A DNA stretch of 64,000 nucleotides, taken from assembly GCA_965651905.1 (NCBI GenBank), contig CBFGUG010000016.1, forward strand, positions 1-64,000, read 5' to 3'. This DNA is from SZUA-265 sp965651905. GTDB taxonomy: Bacteria; Myxococcota_A; Polyangia; Polyangiales; Polyangiaceae. A model generated the notes under the pieces. That model saw only the letters and a list, made by a program, of their open reading frames with translations. It made no database searches and had not been told where the DNA came from. Positions 18,445 through 27,999 of the stretch are shown in pieces; positions within the stretch are counted from its first letter, which is position 1; each line of letters opens with the position of its first letter. The position numbers were made by a program, and so were the translations under genes.

Positions 18445-19032
18445 ATGCATGGGAGACAACACGAACGGCGCTTCACGACGTGGCTGGAACGTGGTGCAGT
18501 ACTGCTCGTTCTGATTTCGACGTCTGGTTGCGCCATGGGCGGAGGTGGGGTGGGGAGCCTTGCGCTCCCAGGCCCTTCACATTCCAACCTGGGAGTACGC
18601 GCGAACGTCCGCGCAGATTTCGCTGTTTCGCCCGATCTGCCGAACGCCAGCTTGGGCCTCGACACCCGACTACTGACGCGCTCGCAAGATGACTACGATT
18701 GGTCTCAATGGCGTGTGAGTGTCCCCGTCGGGCTCACTCAAATGCCGTCCCACTCCGAGTTCATGCTCGGGTACGAAACCTACGTCGTCCCCAGTATCGC
18801 GCAGTATTTGACCCCCCAAGGGAAGCTGCGGAGGCGCATCACGCCTGGACTCGAAATCGGACTGCCGATTCGCCTCAGTACCCAACGACCAACCTGGCGG
18901 GCGGACGACATCACGTCGAGCTTCAGGTACCTCGTGCCTCATTTGGAGGCGAACTACTTTGGGAGAGATCGCTGGGAAATCTCCTATGGGGTTTCGTTCC
19001 GAGTGCGCTTCTGGAGCTCGATGGTGCCATGA
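18445..19032 (+). CDS. Small lipoprotein, beta-rich, upstream of ceramidase
   Basis: A 195-aa exported protein with a signal peptide ending in lipobox TSGC (about residue 27). The mature part has alternating hydrophobic/polar strands (YETYVVPSIAQYL, ITPGLEIGLPIRL, WEISYGVSFRVRFW) ending in aromatic residues, which would suit a small outer-membrane or periplasmic beta-barrel-like protein. I do not recognise a family. The last bases overlap the next gene's start (ATGA at 19029-19032), so it is translated together with the ceramidase. A GTG at 18436 is an alternative start; ATG 18445 has GGCGAG at suitable spacing. Confidence 0.65.
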   Translation: MHGRQHERRFTTWLERGAVLLVLISTSGCAMGGGGVGSLALPGPSHSNLGVRANVRADFAVSPDLPNASLGLDTRLLTRSQDDYDWSQWRVSVPVGLTQMPSHSEFMLGYETYVVPSIAQYLTPQGKLRRRITPGLEIGLPIRLSTQRPTWRADDITSSFRYLVPHLEANYFGRDRWEISYGVSFRVRFWSSMVP

Positions 19033-21311
19033 CGCGAGCGTTGGTTTTCATTTTCTTGGGGTTGTGGGGCGCGGCCATTTCACTCGCGTGCGGCCCGCGT
19101 GAACCAGAGGTGCCCACGCTAGAGCGCGTCGACGTCCCGCTCGCGGCGCTGCAAGTGGGCGTCGCGCGCGCGGACATCACCGTGCCGCCAGGCGCTGCGA
19201 CGTTTGGTCACGCGCTCGACGCGCACGTCGCTGAAGGCTACTGGACCCGCACCTATTGCAGGGTTTTCTACTTCAGGAGCAACGGCAAGACGCTGGTGCT
19301 CGTCCCTTGTGAACTTGCGGCGATGAGCGCACTGCTGCAGCGCCAAGTCGTTGCCAACCTGAAAGGTCAGCTACACCCGTCCGAGCTGATGATGACTGCG
19401 GTGCACACCCACGCAGGCGTAGCCCACTACTTCGGCTCTACCCAATACACGGGCGCATTCAGCAGCCGCATGCCCGGTTACGATCACGCCTTGATGCTCG
19501 ATCTCGCCAAACAGATCAGCAACGCCATCGAACGAGCTCGAGCCGCACTGAGGCCCGCCGTGCTCAGCTGGCGCCATGATGATGGTTTCGTCGGGTTCAC
19601 CCGAAACCGTTCGATCGAGGCTTTTCGCCTGAACAAGACCAAACCCCGTGTGCCAGGCAAGCGCGCCGATCTCGCGGCAATCGATCCAGAAATGCACGTC
19701 TTGAGTATCGAAGCGGTGGATGCCCAGGGTGACGTGCTCGGACCGCTCGGCTCGCTGAGTTTCTTCGCGATGCACCCTACCGTGCTCAAGAACACCAACC
19801 GTTTGTTCGGCAGCGACACGGCAGGCGTGGTCAGTCGCCTGGTGGAACGCCGTTTACGTCAGCGCTGGGTCGCTCACCCGCCTGCGGACGCCGCGGCGGT
19901 CTTTAGCGATCCGCTTCACGGCGTGATCAACACCAACGAGGGCGACATTTCGCCGATTTGGTCGAGGGGTGACACGGACGAAGCGATTGCTAAAGGCACG
20001 GCCATCGGCGAGTACATCTGGAGCGTGTACCCCGAGCTGGGCGTAGGCGGACGCAATCCCAATCCGCCGATCGACTTCCGCTACTTGGAAGAAGAGGTCG
20101 ACGGCTTGCAGTTCGTCGATCGAGGCAAACTCTACGAGTTGTGCGATGTCGCCGTGCTCGGCATGGGTACGGCAGGGGGCGGCAGTGATCACCCCACGTC
20201 GATTGCGCCCATTCGTCTGTTCGGCACCGATCCGCCCGCCGACTACGGGCGCAGCGGTTGTCAGGCGCCCAAGGTGTCCCTTTTGTGGAAGGTCAGCGAG
20301 TGGCTCAGTGGTTTTCCGACTGTGTTGCCACTGTCTGTTGCGCGCATCGACGACACGCTGATCTCGTTCGTCCCCGCCGAGTTGACCATCACTGCGGGTG
20401 CGCGCTTGAACGAACGCGTCCTGGAGGACACGAAACGCTACGAGGGTGCGCCCACGACTTCCATCGTCGCGGGCCTGGCCAACGAGTACATCCAATACGT
20501 CGCGACGCGCGAGGAGTACCAGCTGCAAGCGTATGAAGGCGCTTCCACGATTTACGGTCCAGACAGCGCCCAGTATTTTCGCTCGCGCGCGTCGTTGCTC
20601 GCGCAAGCGATGTTCGATCCCGCGGTGGAACGCAAGATCCCCAATCTGGGCAAAGCAGGGGAGATAGGCTTCGACTTCGGACCCGGCGTGAAGCGTCTGG
20701 CCCAACCCAGCGGCGAGACCGTTCGCCGCGAGCTGATCGGCGCGTGCGAGATTTCGCCACGCGCGGAGGGTGACACATCTGCACCAGAGATCTGTATGTA
20801 CTGGGCCGACGGCGGCCCGGGCGATGTGCCCATTCGCGACTATTTCAGAGATCGCGGTGCGAACTGGATGGGTCAGGAGTACCCGACGTGGGTTCACTTG
20901 GTAGATGAAAGCGGGCAGCCACTGCGCGCGTGCCATCAGCACGAAGGTGCGTGTGATCCGGGCGGCTACGTCGACGATCGCGGCACCGAATTCCGTACGC
21001 GCGTTCACGCCGAGGTGCGGGATCGCTGGATCTGGTCGACACGCTTCAGCCCGTCGACGACCTTGTGGCAGGAGCTGCGTACGCCTGGAGCGCGCATACG
21101 CGTGGGCCACGCGGGGAGCGTCGTCTCCCCACACTTCTCGGCGGCGACTCCGCTGAAGCCTTGCGAGGTCGAGCAAGCCCGCGTCTGCATGGACGAAGAA
21201 CGCGTCACCAATTGGCGCAACTTGATCGATGAGTGCCGAGCGGACGAGCGTCCACTGCGTGGCCGCTACCGCATGTGGTACCGCCACCCCAAAGGCTGCC
21301 TCACGGACTGA
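19029..21311 (+). CDS. Neutral/alkaline ceramidase lipoprotein
   Basis: A 760-aa exported enzyme of the neutral ceramidase family (Ceramidase_alk), which hydrolyses the amide bond of ceramide to sphingosine and fatty acid, with Zn2+ at the active site. The ATG at 19029 overlaps the upstream stop (ATGA). Signal with lipobox SLAC (Cys about 21), so likely anchored rather than freely secreted. Typical blocks: VGVARADITVPPG at the start of the domain, MMTAVHTHAG with the zinc-binding HxH, FFAMHPTVL, and NTNEGDISPIW. Length fits the family. Some myxobacteria contain sphingolipids, so it may act on self, prey or host lipids; this is not decided by sequence. Confidence 0.85.
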   Translation: MTRALVFIFLGLWGAAISLACGPREPEVPTLERVDVPLAALQVGVARADITVPPGAATFGHALDAHVAEGYWTRTYCRVFYFRSNGKTLVLVPCELAAMSALLQRQVVANLKGQLHPSELMMTAVHTHAGVAHYFGSTQYTGAFSSRMPGYDHALMLDLAKQISNAIERARAALRPAVLSWRHDDGFVGFTRNRSIEAFRLNKTKPRVPGKRADLAAIDPEMHVLSIEAVDAQGDVLGPLGSLSFFAMHPTVLKNTNRLFGSDTAGVVSRLVERRLRQRWVAHPPADAAAVFSDPLHGVINTNEGDISPIWSRGDTDEAIAKGTAIGEYIWSVYPELGVGGRNPNPPIDFRYLEEEVDGLQFVDRGKLYELCDVAVLGMGTAGGGSDHPTSIAPIRLFGTDPPADYGRSGCQAPKVSLLWKVSEWLSGFPTVLPLSVARIDDTLISFVPAELTITAGARLNERVLEDTKRYEGAPTTSIVAGLANEYIQYVATREEYQLQAYEGASTIYGPDSAQYFRSRASLLAQAMFDPAVERKIPNLGKAGEIGFDFGPGVKRLAQPSGETVRRELIGACEISPRAEGDTSAPEICMYWADGGPGDVPIRDYFRDRGANWMGQEYPTWVHLVDESGQPLRACHQHEGACDPGGYVDDRGTEFRTRVHAEVRDRWIWSTRFSPSTTLWQELRTPGARIRVGHAGSVVSPHFSAATPLKPCEVEQARVCMDEERVTNWRNLIDECRADERPLRGRYRMWYRHPKGCLTD

Positions 21312-21503
21312 ACGTCGCAACAGTTGTGAGGCTGTGTGGTGCGCCACCCAGCTCAGGAAACAGCTGGTCGGATCGGGTCGCAATCACGCTGCCGCTTCAG
21401 CTCCGTACAGCGCGACGTTGACAGCGGTCGAACTACGGGCCAAAACGGCCCTTCACGCGTTTTTTCGGCCGCTGCGGGGTCGACCTGCTAGCGCGCAACT
21501 CTC

Positions 21504-24374
21504 ATGACCGACACCCACGCCGACACGACGATTCAGGCTGCCCCTGGCCCTGCTGCGCTACCCGACACCGCGCCCGCAGTGGTCGACCACCCCTACGCGG
21601 CCTTCTTGGAACGCGTCAGCAAACCCACACGTTACACGGGTGTCGAGCACGGCTCACGAGTGAAGGACTGGGCAACCGTCGAGTCAAAAGTTTGTCTCGC
21701 GTTTCCAGATATTTACGACATCGGGATGAGCCACCTCGGCTACCGCATCCTGTACAAGATCCTCAACGACGACGAGCGTGTCGTCGCGGAGCGCTGTTAC
21801 ACGCCCTGGTCCGACATGGTCTCGGAGCTGCGCGGGCACGGCGAGTGGCTGCGCTCACTCGAGACGCACCGTCCGCTGTGTGACTTCGACGTCGTCGGCT
21901 TCTCGCTGCAGTTCGAGCTGACGTTCACCAACGTGCTGTTGATGCTCGACTTGGGAGGAATCCCACTGCGCGCCGCGGCGCGCGGCGACGACGATCCGTT
22001 GATCATCGCGGGCGGCCCGGTCGCTACCCACGCCGAGCCGATGGCGATGTTCTTCGATGCCATCGCGATCGGTGACGGCGAAGAGCTGGTCAAAGAAGTC
22101 GCGCTGCTCTGGAGTGCTTTGAAACGAGACGGGGTTCCGCGCGCGGAGCGACTCGAACGTCTGGCGTCCATTCAAGGCGTGTACGTGCCACAGATGTACA
22201 CGACGGCGATCGATCCAGACTCGGCACTCGAGGTGGTCACGGGCACCACCAGCGACGCCGCGCCCTGGCCCGTCGAGCGACGTTTACTCACGGACATCAA
22301 TCGCTTCCCGTTTCCCGACGACGGTCCCGTCGGCGGTCCCGAAGCGATCTTCGATCGCATGTCGATCGAGGTCGCACGTGGTTGTACGGAAGGCTGTCGC
22401 TTCTGTCAGGCGGGCATGATCTACCGCCCCGTGCGCGAGCGCGATCCCGATCAGGTCGTCAAAATCGTAGAGTCCGCGCTGGAGAAGAGCGGCCAAGACG
22501 AAGTCAGTTTGACGGCGTTGTCCACCGCGGACGTCAGTTGTATCTCGCCGCTGATCAAACGTTTGGTCGAAAAGACCGCGCCAGAACGCGTGAGTTTGAG
22601 CGTCGCGTCGCTGCGCGCCTACGGCTTGGCGGACGACCTACTCGACGACATGCGCCGCGTGCGCGCGGCAGGGCTGACGTTTGCGCCCGAGGCGGGCACC
22701 CAACGCATGCGTGACGTCGTCAACAAGAACGTCACCGAAGAGCAGCTGATGGAAACCGCGCATCGCGTGTTCTCGCGCGGCTTCGACAAGATGAAGCTGT
22801 ACTTCATGATCGGGTTGCCGACGGAGACGGACGACGACGTGCGCGGCATCGTCGCGGTGGGGCGCAACGCGTTAGCAATTGGCAAGCAACACTGTGGTGG
22901 AAGAGCACGGGTTACGGTCAGCGTGTCCACTCACGTGCCCAAGCCGCACACGCCGTTTCAGTGGGCCGCCATGGATTCGTTCGAGGAGATCGAGCGCAAG
23001 CAGGGCGTGTTACGTCACGAGGCTCAGCGCTTGCGCAACCTCACGTTGCGTACCCACGGCTCCAAGACGAGCGTGCTGGAAGGGGTCTTGGCCAGGGGCG
23101 ATCGCCGCCTCGGACCCGTGATCGAGCGCGCGTACCAAAACGGCGCCTACTTCGATTCGTGGGAAGAGCATTTCGAGGGCGAGAAGTGGCGTGAGGCCTT
23201 CGAGCACTTCGCCATCGACAAGCGCATCTTCCTCGGCACCTTGCCTGTCGATGCGCGCTTGCCTTGGGACCACTTCGACATCGGTCTGGAAGAGGGCTTC
23301 TTGCAGCGCGAGTACCGCAAAGCTCTGGCGAGCCGCCTCAGCCCGCCTTGCGGCAAAGCCAAGGGCATGTTCATCCATCACACGAACACGCAAGAGGCGA
23401 CGGCGGACACCCGAAAGCTGGTGTGTTACGACTGCGGTATCGCCTGCGACTTGGGCAAGATGCGCGAAGAGCGCGTCGAGTTTCTGACCAGCATGGGCGC
23501 TACAGCGCCCGGGCAGCACGCGCGCCTGCCCATGCTCGGCGACGACTCGACAGATCGTAACCTGCCCGCCCCAGAAAAGTATCGCCCGCCGCGTGAAGCG
23601 GGCGAGCCCGAACTTTGGCGTTTGAGCTTCGAGAAGCTCGGAGCGACGGCCCTCGTCGGGCACCTCGATTTGCTGCGAGAATTGCCGCGTGTCATTCGGC
23701 GCGCGGGAGTGAAGACTCACTATTCCAGAGGCTTCAAGCCGAAACCCGACATTTCCTTTGGTCCCGCGTTGGCGCTGGGTGTGGCGAGCCTCGGCGAGCT
23801 GCTCGACATCAAGCTGCTGGACGCCCCCGGTCCCGACGAGCTGCTCAGGCGTCTCAACGCCGCTGCCAGTCCGGGTTTGCGGTTCACGCGCGCGAGGCGT
23901 GTGCTCGCGGGCGAGCCACGGCTCAACACGCGGATCCAACGTGCGCGCTACTGGATTGCGCTGTCCAACGCAGAGGTGGATGACTTCGGCGGCGTCGAGG
24001 CCCTGCGCGCGCGTGTCGAGGAGTTCATGCAGAGCAGTGAGTCCAAAGTGGTGCGTCGCGTGAAGGGCATTGCCCGTGTGATCGACGTGCGCAGCCACGT
24101 GCTCGAGCTGCGCGTCGATCAACGCAACGACGTGCCGCGCCGCGCGGGACTCATCGGGCGCATCACGGGCCTCGACGTCACGGTCAGCGTGGACGCATCG
24201 GGCAGCGTCAAACAATCGGAAGTCGTGCGCGCGTTACTCCAGCGCGATGAGGTGCCGCACCGTGCGATTCGACTGGCCCTGTTGGGTACGGACGACGATC
24301 CGTTCGACGCGCCGCGAAAGCCGGGAGTCGCGAAGGTCGTCGAAGAGAGCTCGAGCGTCAGCGTTCCTCAGTAG
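21504..24374 (+). CDS. Fused radical SAM protein (TIGR03960 + TIGR03936/DUF2344)
   Basis: A 956-aa cytoplasmic protein joining two families often encoded by adjacent genes. The N-terminal ~280 residues resemble the B12-binding-like domain of TIGR03960 (VCLAFPDIYDIGMSHLGYR). The radical SAM cluster-binding CX3CX2C motif is RGCTEGCRFCQ (Cys 294, 298, 301), followed by FAPEAGTQRMRDVVNK and KLYFMIGLPTETDDD. A second Cys cluster (LVCYDCGIACDLGKM) lies near residue 640. From about 707 the DUF2344/TIGR03936 domain begins (LATVGHLDLLRELPR-like region here ATALVGHLDLLRELPR, then YSRGFKPKPDISFG). In other bacteria these genes lie near rplU/rpmA and ribonuclease genes, suggesting RNA modification, but the reaction is not established. 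The start ATG 21504 fits. Confidence 0.88.
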   Translation: MTDTHADTTIQAAPGPAALPDTAPAVVDHPYAAFLERVSKPTRYTGVEHGSRVKDWATVESKVCLAFPDIYDIGMSHLGYRILYKILNDDERVVAERCYTPWSDMVSELRGHGEWLRSLETHRPLCDFDVVGFSLQFELTFTNVLLMLDLGGIPLRAAARGDDDPLIIAGGPVATHAEPMAMFFDAIAIGDGEELVKEVALLWSALKRDGVPRAERLERLASIQGVYVPQMYTTAIDPDSALEVVTGTTSDAAPWPVERRLLTDINRFPFPDDGPVGGPEAIFDRMSIEVARGCTEGCRFCQAGMIYRPVRERDPDQVVKIVESALEKSGQDEVSLTALSTADVSCISPLIKRLVEKTAPERVSLSVASLRAYGLADDLLDDMRRVRAAGLTFAPEAGTQRMRDVVNKNVTEEQLMETAHRVFSRGFDKMKLYFMIGLPTETDDDVRGIVAVGRNALAIGKQHCGGRARVTVSVSTHVPKPHTPFQWAAMDSFEEIERKQGVLRHEAQRLRNLTLRTHGSKTSVLEGVLARGDRRLGPVIERAYQNGAYFDSWEEHFEGEKWREAFEHFAIDKRIFLGTLPVDARLPWDHFDIGLEEGFLQREYRKALASRLSPPCGKAKGMFIHHTNTQEATADTRKLVCYDCGIACDLGKMREERVEFLTSMGATAPGQHARLPMLGDDSTDRNLPAPEKYRPPREAGEPELWRLSFEKLGATALVGHLDLLRELPRVIRRAGVKTHYSRGFKPKPDISFGPALALGVASLGELLDIKLLDAPGPDELLRRLNAAASPGLRFTRARRVLAGEPRLNTRIQRARYWIALSNAEVDDFGGVEALRARVEEFMQSSESKVVRRVKGIARVIDVRSHVLELRVDQRNDVPRRAGLIGRITGLDVTVSVDASGSVKQSEVVRALLQRDEVPHRAIRLALLGTDDDPFDAPRKPGVAKVVEESSSVSVPQ

Positions 24375-24765
24375 TACGGATCCTGTCCGACACTTTGCTA
24401 GGCGCGTTTGCGATCGCGCGTCCAGACTGAGTGGTCGTTCACACCACGAACGGGGCGCTTTGCCTCACCAGGGAAGCGACTTCGTGCATCAAGCGAACGG
24501 CAGCGTGTACCCACACGTAGGTTGGACTGCGACTCTCACTAGCTTCGCAATTTCTCGTCAGATTGCATGGAATGCGCGGTGAAACGTGCATTCGCGCAAA
24601 TTCGGCATGATCAGAGTGCGCGCGTATACTGGGCGTATACGGAGAGTGTGACGCAACACTCACTTTGTTTTGCTGCGACGACAGCCCCCGATAAGGCTCA
24701 AAAGCCGAGCCTCGGGATCACGCGGTTCTTTGGAGCCCGACGCACCACCCCAAGGGAGAATCAAA
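24375..24765 (+). promoter_or_regulatory. Upstream region of the DUF2330 gene
   Basis: A 391-bp non-coding gap. At 24622-24641 two CGTATAC copies flank TGGG; the first includes TATACT (24625-24630), a good -10-like hexamer, though the -35 region (around 24602) is weak. A GAGTGT/ACACTC hairpin (24644-24661) follows, then a T-rich stretch. The ribosome-binding site of the next gene is AGGGAG at 24753-24758. Confidence 0.4.
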
Positions 24766-26865
24766 ATGCTTATCAGTAAACGTACTCACGCCCTCGCGGC
24801 TGCCGCAGCGCTCGCGGGTGTGGCCACACTTCAGACGGGTGACGCCGAAGCTTGCGGCGGGTTGTTCTGCAATGCGTCGCTGCCCGTCAACCAGGCCGCA
24901 GAGCGCATCATCTTCTCCGAAAACGGTGACGGCACGGTCACGGCGGTGATCGAGATCCAGTACCAGGGACCTTCCGAGAGTTTCGCGTGGGTGTTACCCG
25001 TTCCTGCGGGTGAACTCGAGATCGGCGTGGCTTCGAAGATCTCGCTCGATCGCCTCGATACTCAGAGCAACCCCACGTACCAGCTCAATCGCGTGTTCCC
25101 GGAAGACTGCAACTTCCCGCAGGCAGGAGGTGCACCAACAGACTCCGCCTCCTCTGACGACTCCGCCACCGACGATGGCGGCGGTGAAGACGAGGGCCCG
25201 TCGGTCGTCGTGCTCGAAGAGGGCACTACCGGCCCGTACAACTACCAAGTGCTCGCGGTGAACGAAGACGTCGAGGACCGTGCCGCCGAGCTCATCGCGT
25301 GGCTACAAGAGCGCGAATACGACGTCGAAGACGACATGATCGATCTCGTTCGGCCGTATCTCGATAGCGGACTCAACGTGGTTGCCTTCAAGCTCGACAA
25401 GAACAGTGACGCGGGTTCGGTGCGTCCCGTGATGATCACCTACGAGAGTGAAGTGCCGTTCATCCCGCTGCGTCCCACGGCAATGGCCGCGCTAGAGGAC
25501 ATGGGCGTCAAGGTGTGGGTGCTCGGCAACTCGCGCGCGATCCCGACGACGTACCTGCACCTCGAGATCAACCAAGCGCTGATCAATTGGTTCAACCCCA
25601 ACGCAAACTACAACGACGTGATCATCGCTGCAGCCAACGAAGCGGGCGGCATGGGTTTCGTCACCGAACAATCGGGTGCAGCGGGCGCCTTCGCGGACGC
25701 GGTCTACACGCAGGATCCGGATCTGGGCGGCGGAGACGCCTGGCGTCGCGATCAGCTCGCGACCACGAACTTCGGCACGGGCGTCCAGTCTTACATCTCG
25801 TTCTTCGAGACAGCGGTTGGATACTTCAACAACTACGATGGCTTTCTCGAAGTGATGGGCGATCCCGAGGTCGTGCCTCTGCGCGAAGGTGCGGGCGTGG
25901 AGCAGTTCATCTCCTGCGTTGAGTGCTACTTTTCGGAGGTCAGCGGCGCGGGCACGGTTTATCCGCCCACACCCTTCGACCCCGAAAACGATCCGATCCT
26001 GGAGTTCGATGCGTTTGCGTTCTTGGACGCAGTGGACGCGGAGATCCTCGATCCTATGGCGAAGACTCGCGCACTATTCGACGACGCCAGTCACGTCACT
26101 CGCATGTACACGACCATCTCGCCCGACGAGATGCTCGAAGACCCAGCCTTCGACTTCAACCCCGAGCTGGAAGACGTCGACAACCAGCACATTGCCGACC
26201 AGCTCTTGCAGTGTGAAGACGACGGTTGGACGATCGAGCTCCCACAGGGCATGTCGATCAAGGGCTCAGGCGTGACCTGGCCGCTCGAGATCGGCGGCGA
26301 GATGCCCGCCAACTTGCGCATTCTGCAGATGTCGACGGTCGGTGGCGGTATGGCCGTCGAAGACAACGCCGCGCAGGTTGCGGAGCTGCTGACGAGCCTC
26401 GGCGTGGGCGAAGCCGGGCCCGGGCTCGAAGATCCGCCCGGACCTGACCCCGATCCCGTCGACCCCGACGCCGATCCCGAGCTGACCGACGACGAGATGA
26501 TGGACGACGACGCGTCGGATCCCAGCAACCAACAAGACGACGACGATGACGACACGGGACCCGGCGTGGACGCAGATGACGAAACGGACGCGGACGACGA
26601 CAGCGACGAGGACGATAGCGACGCGGACGACGACAGCGACGAGGACGACAGCGACGAGGACGACGACAGCGACGCGGACGACGACGATGACGATGACGAC
26701 AGCCAGATGGCGGACGCTGGCTCCGACCCGATGGTGAACTCCGCCGCCAACGACGACGATGACGGCTGCGGCTGTCGCGCCGTCGGTCATTCGGCGCCCA
26801 TCAGCAACGCGTGGGCAGGCCTCGGCCTCCTCGGCCTAGCGCTACTGCGCCGCCGCCGACGTTAA
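24766..26865 (+). CDS. DUF2330 protein with acidic tail and MYXO-CTERM sorting signal
   Basis: A 699-aa exported protein. ATG 24766 has AGGGAG seven bases upstream, then a signal peptide ending near DAEACGG. Residues 30-550 match the DUF2330 family (ACGGLFC at the mature N-terminus, SFAWVLPVP, a YNYQVLAVNE block and LRPTAMAALEDMGVKVWVL), a myxobacteria-rich family of unknown function. Then come a Pro/Asp linker (DPDPVDPDADPE), a long run of Asp/Ser/Glu blocks (about 26530-26710) that should bind Ca2+ or keep the chain extended, and a MYXO-CTERM-like tail: GCGCRAVG, hydrophobic helix, six arginines. MYXO-CTERM proteins are thought to be cut at the Cys and anchored at the surface. A terminator hairpin follows. 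Confidence 0.87.
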   Translation: MLISKRTHALAAAAALAGVATLQTGDAEACGGLFCNASLPVNQAAERIIFSENGDGTVTAVIEIQYQGPSESFAWVLPVPAGELEIGVASKISLDRLDTQSNPTYQLNRVFPEDCNFPQAGGAPTDSASSDDSATDDGGGEDEGPSVVVLEEGTTGPYNYQVLAVNEDVEDRAAELIAWLQEREYDVEDDMIDLVRPYLDSGLNVVAFKLDKNSDAGSVRPVMITYESEVPFIPLRPTAMAALEDMGVKVWVLGNSRAIPTTYLHLEINQALINWFNPNANYNDVIIAAANEAGGMGFVTEQSGAAGAFADAVYTQDPDLGGGDAWRRDQLATTNFGTGVQSYISFFETAVGYFNNYDGFLEVMGDPEVVPLREGAGVEQFISCVECYFSEVSGAGTVYPPTPFDPENDPILEFDAFAFLDAVDAEILDPMAKTRALFDDASHVTRMYTTISPDEMLEDPAFDFNPELEDVDNQHIADQLLQCEDDGWTIELPQGMSIKGSGVTWPLEIGGEMPANLRILQMSTVGGGMAVEDNAAQVAELLTSLGVGEAGPGLEDPPGPDPDPVDPDADPELTDDEMMDDDASDPSNQQDDDDDDTGPGVDADDETDADDDSDEDDSDADDDSDEDDSDEDDDSDADDDDDDDDSQMADAGSDPMVNSAANDDDDGCGCRAVGHSAPISNAWAGLGLLGLALLRRRRR

Positions 26866-26888
26866 CCCGTCTAGGCCATTCCAACGCA

Positions 26889-26915
26889 CGATGCCCGGCC
26901 TAGTGCCGGGCATCG
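26889..26915. terminator. Bidirectional hairpin terminator
   Basis: A perfect 11-bp stem, CGATGCCCGGC and GCCGGGCATCG, with the loop CTAGT. It lies in the 85-bp gap between the converging DUF2330 gene and the next minus-strand lipoprotein gene, so it can serve both. No strong T-run follows, so termination may be weak or factor-aided. Confidence 0.75.
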
Positions 26916-26950
26916 GTGTATTTGGGGGGCGGGGTCAGCCCCCGCAAGGG

Positions 26951-27643
26951 TCATTCCTCCGCACATTCTGCAGCGCCCTCGAACACGCTCAACATCGGGT
27001 CGTCTGTAGCCAGCTCCTGCCACTCATCCGGCGTACACGTCGTAGGAAACCGCCACAATGCGTCGTCGTCGTCCTGCATGTACACGATCAACAAGCCGTC
27101 GCTACACGAGCTACTGCACTCCGTGGACGCACTCGCCATGCAGGTACACTTCACGAACCTGGACTCGACGCACGCGTCCTGATCCACGTAGCGGACGCCT
27201 TGAATGGCAACGCAACCGTCAGCCTTCTGCGAACGGCACTGCTCTTCGTCCATGGCTTCGCATCGGATTCGTGCGGCTTCGCCGGGTGAAAGCCCACTAC
27301 CGGAGTCACCCTCTTCTTCGTCTGTCATCGCACCAGCTTCGCTGACCTCTGACATACTGCCGTCGGGCTCGCCATGCGAAGTCGCTGTGTTGTGCTCACG
27401 GTCGCTTTGAGTGCTCGATGTGGCGTCCTGCTGCATAGTTGTATCGCCGTCATCAGGCCGCGAGTCTGCTGTCTGCGTTCCAGAAGTGTCGCCCTCTGAG
27501 TTCGAATCCGTGCCGGACCCGGCTGTGTCTCGGTCTGAGCCGTTATTCGAGCTCAACTCCTGTCCATCCGACGACGCTTCATCGTCGGCACCATTGCAGG
27601 CTGCGGCGAGTGCAGTACCCAGAATAATCCAAATCAGTCGCAT
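26951..27643 (-). CDS. Cys-rich lipoprotein of unknown function
   Basis: A 230-aa exported protein. The ATG at 27643 has GGAG eight bases upstream; ATG 27649 is an alternative. The signal ends in lipobox LAAAC (about residue 16). A Ser/Asp/Gly/Thr-rich linker reaches about residue 120, then a compact Cys-rich region with about ten cysteines (RCEAMDEEQCRS, DGCVAIQG, DACVESRFVKCTCM, TECSSSCSDG), suggesting a disulfide-stabilised domain of a kind common in myxobacterial surface lipoproteins. No enzyme motif. It converges with the DUF2330 gene. Confidence 0.72.
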   Translation of the reverse strand: MRLIWIILGTALAAACNGADDEASSDGQELSSNNGSDRDTAGSGTDSNSEGDTSGTQTADSRPDDGDTTMQQDATSSTQSDREHNTATSHGEPDGSMSEVSEAGAMTDEEEGDSGSGLSPGEAARIRCEAMDEEQCRSQKADGCVAIQGVRYVDQDACVESRFVKCTCMASASTECSSSCSDGLLIVYMQDDDDALWRFPTTCTPDEWQELATDDPMLSVFEGAAECAEE

Positions 27644-27649
27644 TCTCAT

Positions 27650-27999
27650 CGCTCCAATCACCCCATCGCGAGGCACGCGTTTCATAAAATCGTACCAGGC
27701 GTCCGATAATTGTCGAGACAGCGACACTGGACTCACTGCGCTTCCTTGGGAGGAACTCGCCTTGGGAGAAACTGGCGAGATACTTCCCGCTCGCGCGATC
27801 TCGCCGAGTCTCTGTGTCGTTCGAGATACTGGTTCAGAGTAAACGTGCAGGCGTGTTGCTCCGTGCTCGCCATCAGCGTCGTCGAACTTGATCCAGCTGT
27901 GCGGAGTTGGATATCCAAGCGCCGCGGGGGTGACCGATACGCCCCTGGGTTCTACCACGACGTTGATGGCGGCGGAGCGTCGCAGAAAGGGGTGACACG
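27650..27999. other. Divergent intergenic region
   Basis: A 350-bp gap between the minus-strand lipoprotein and the plus-strand coiled-coil gene. It should contain promoters for both, but I see no clear repeat, hairpin or -10/-35 pair. The plus gene's ribosome-binding site (AAAGGGGTGA, about 27986-27995) ends it. Confidence 0.4.

Noticed and set aside
19854..21383. Minus-strand open frame of over 500 codons
   Set aside because: It is the complement of the ceramidase gene, whose motifs are unmistakable.
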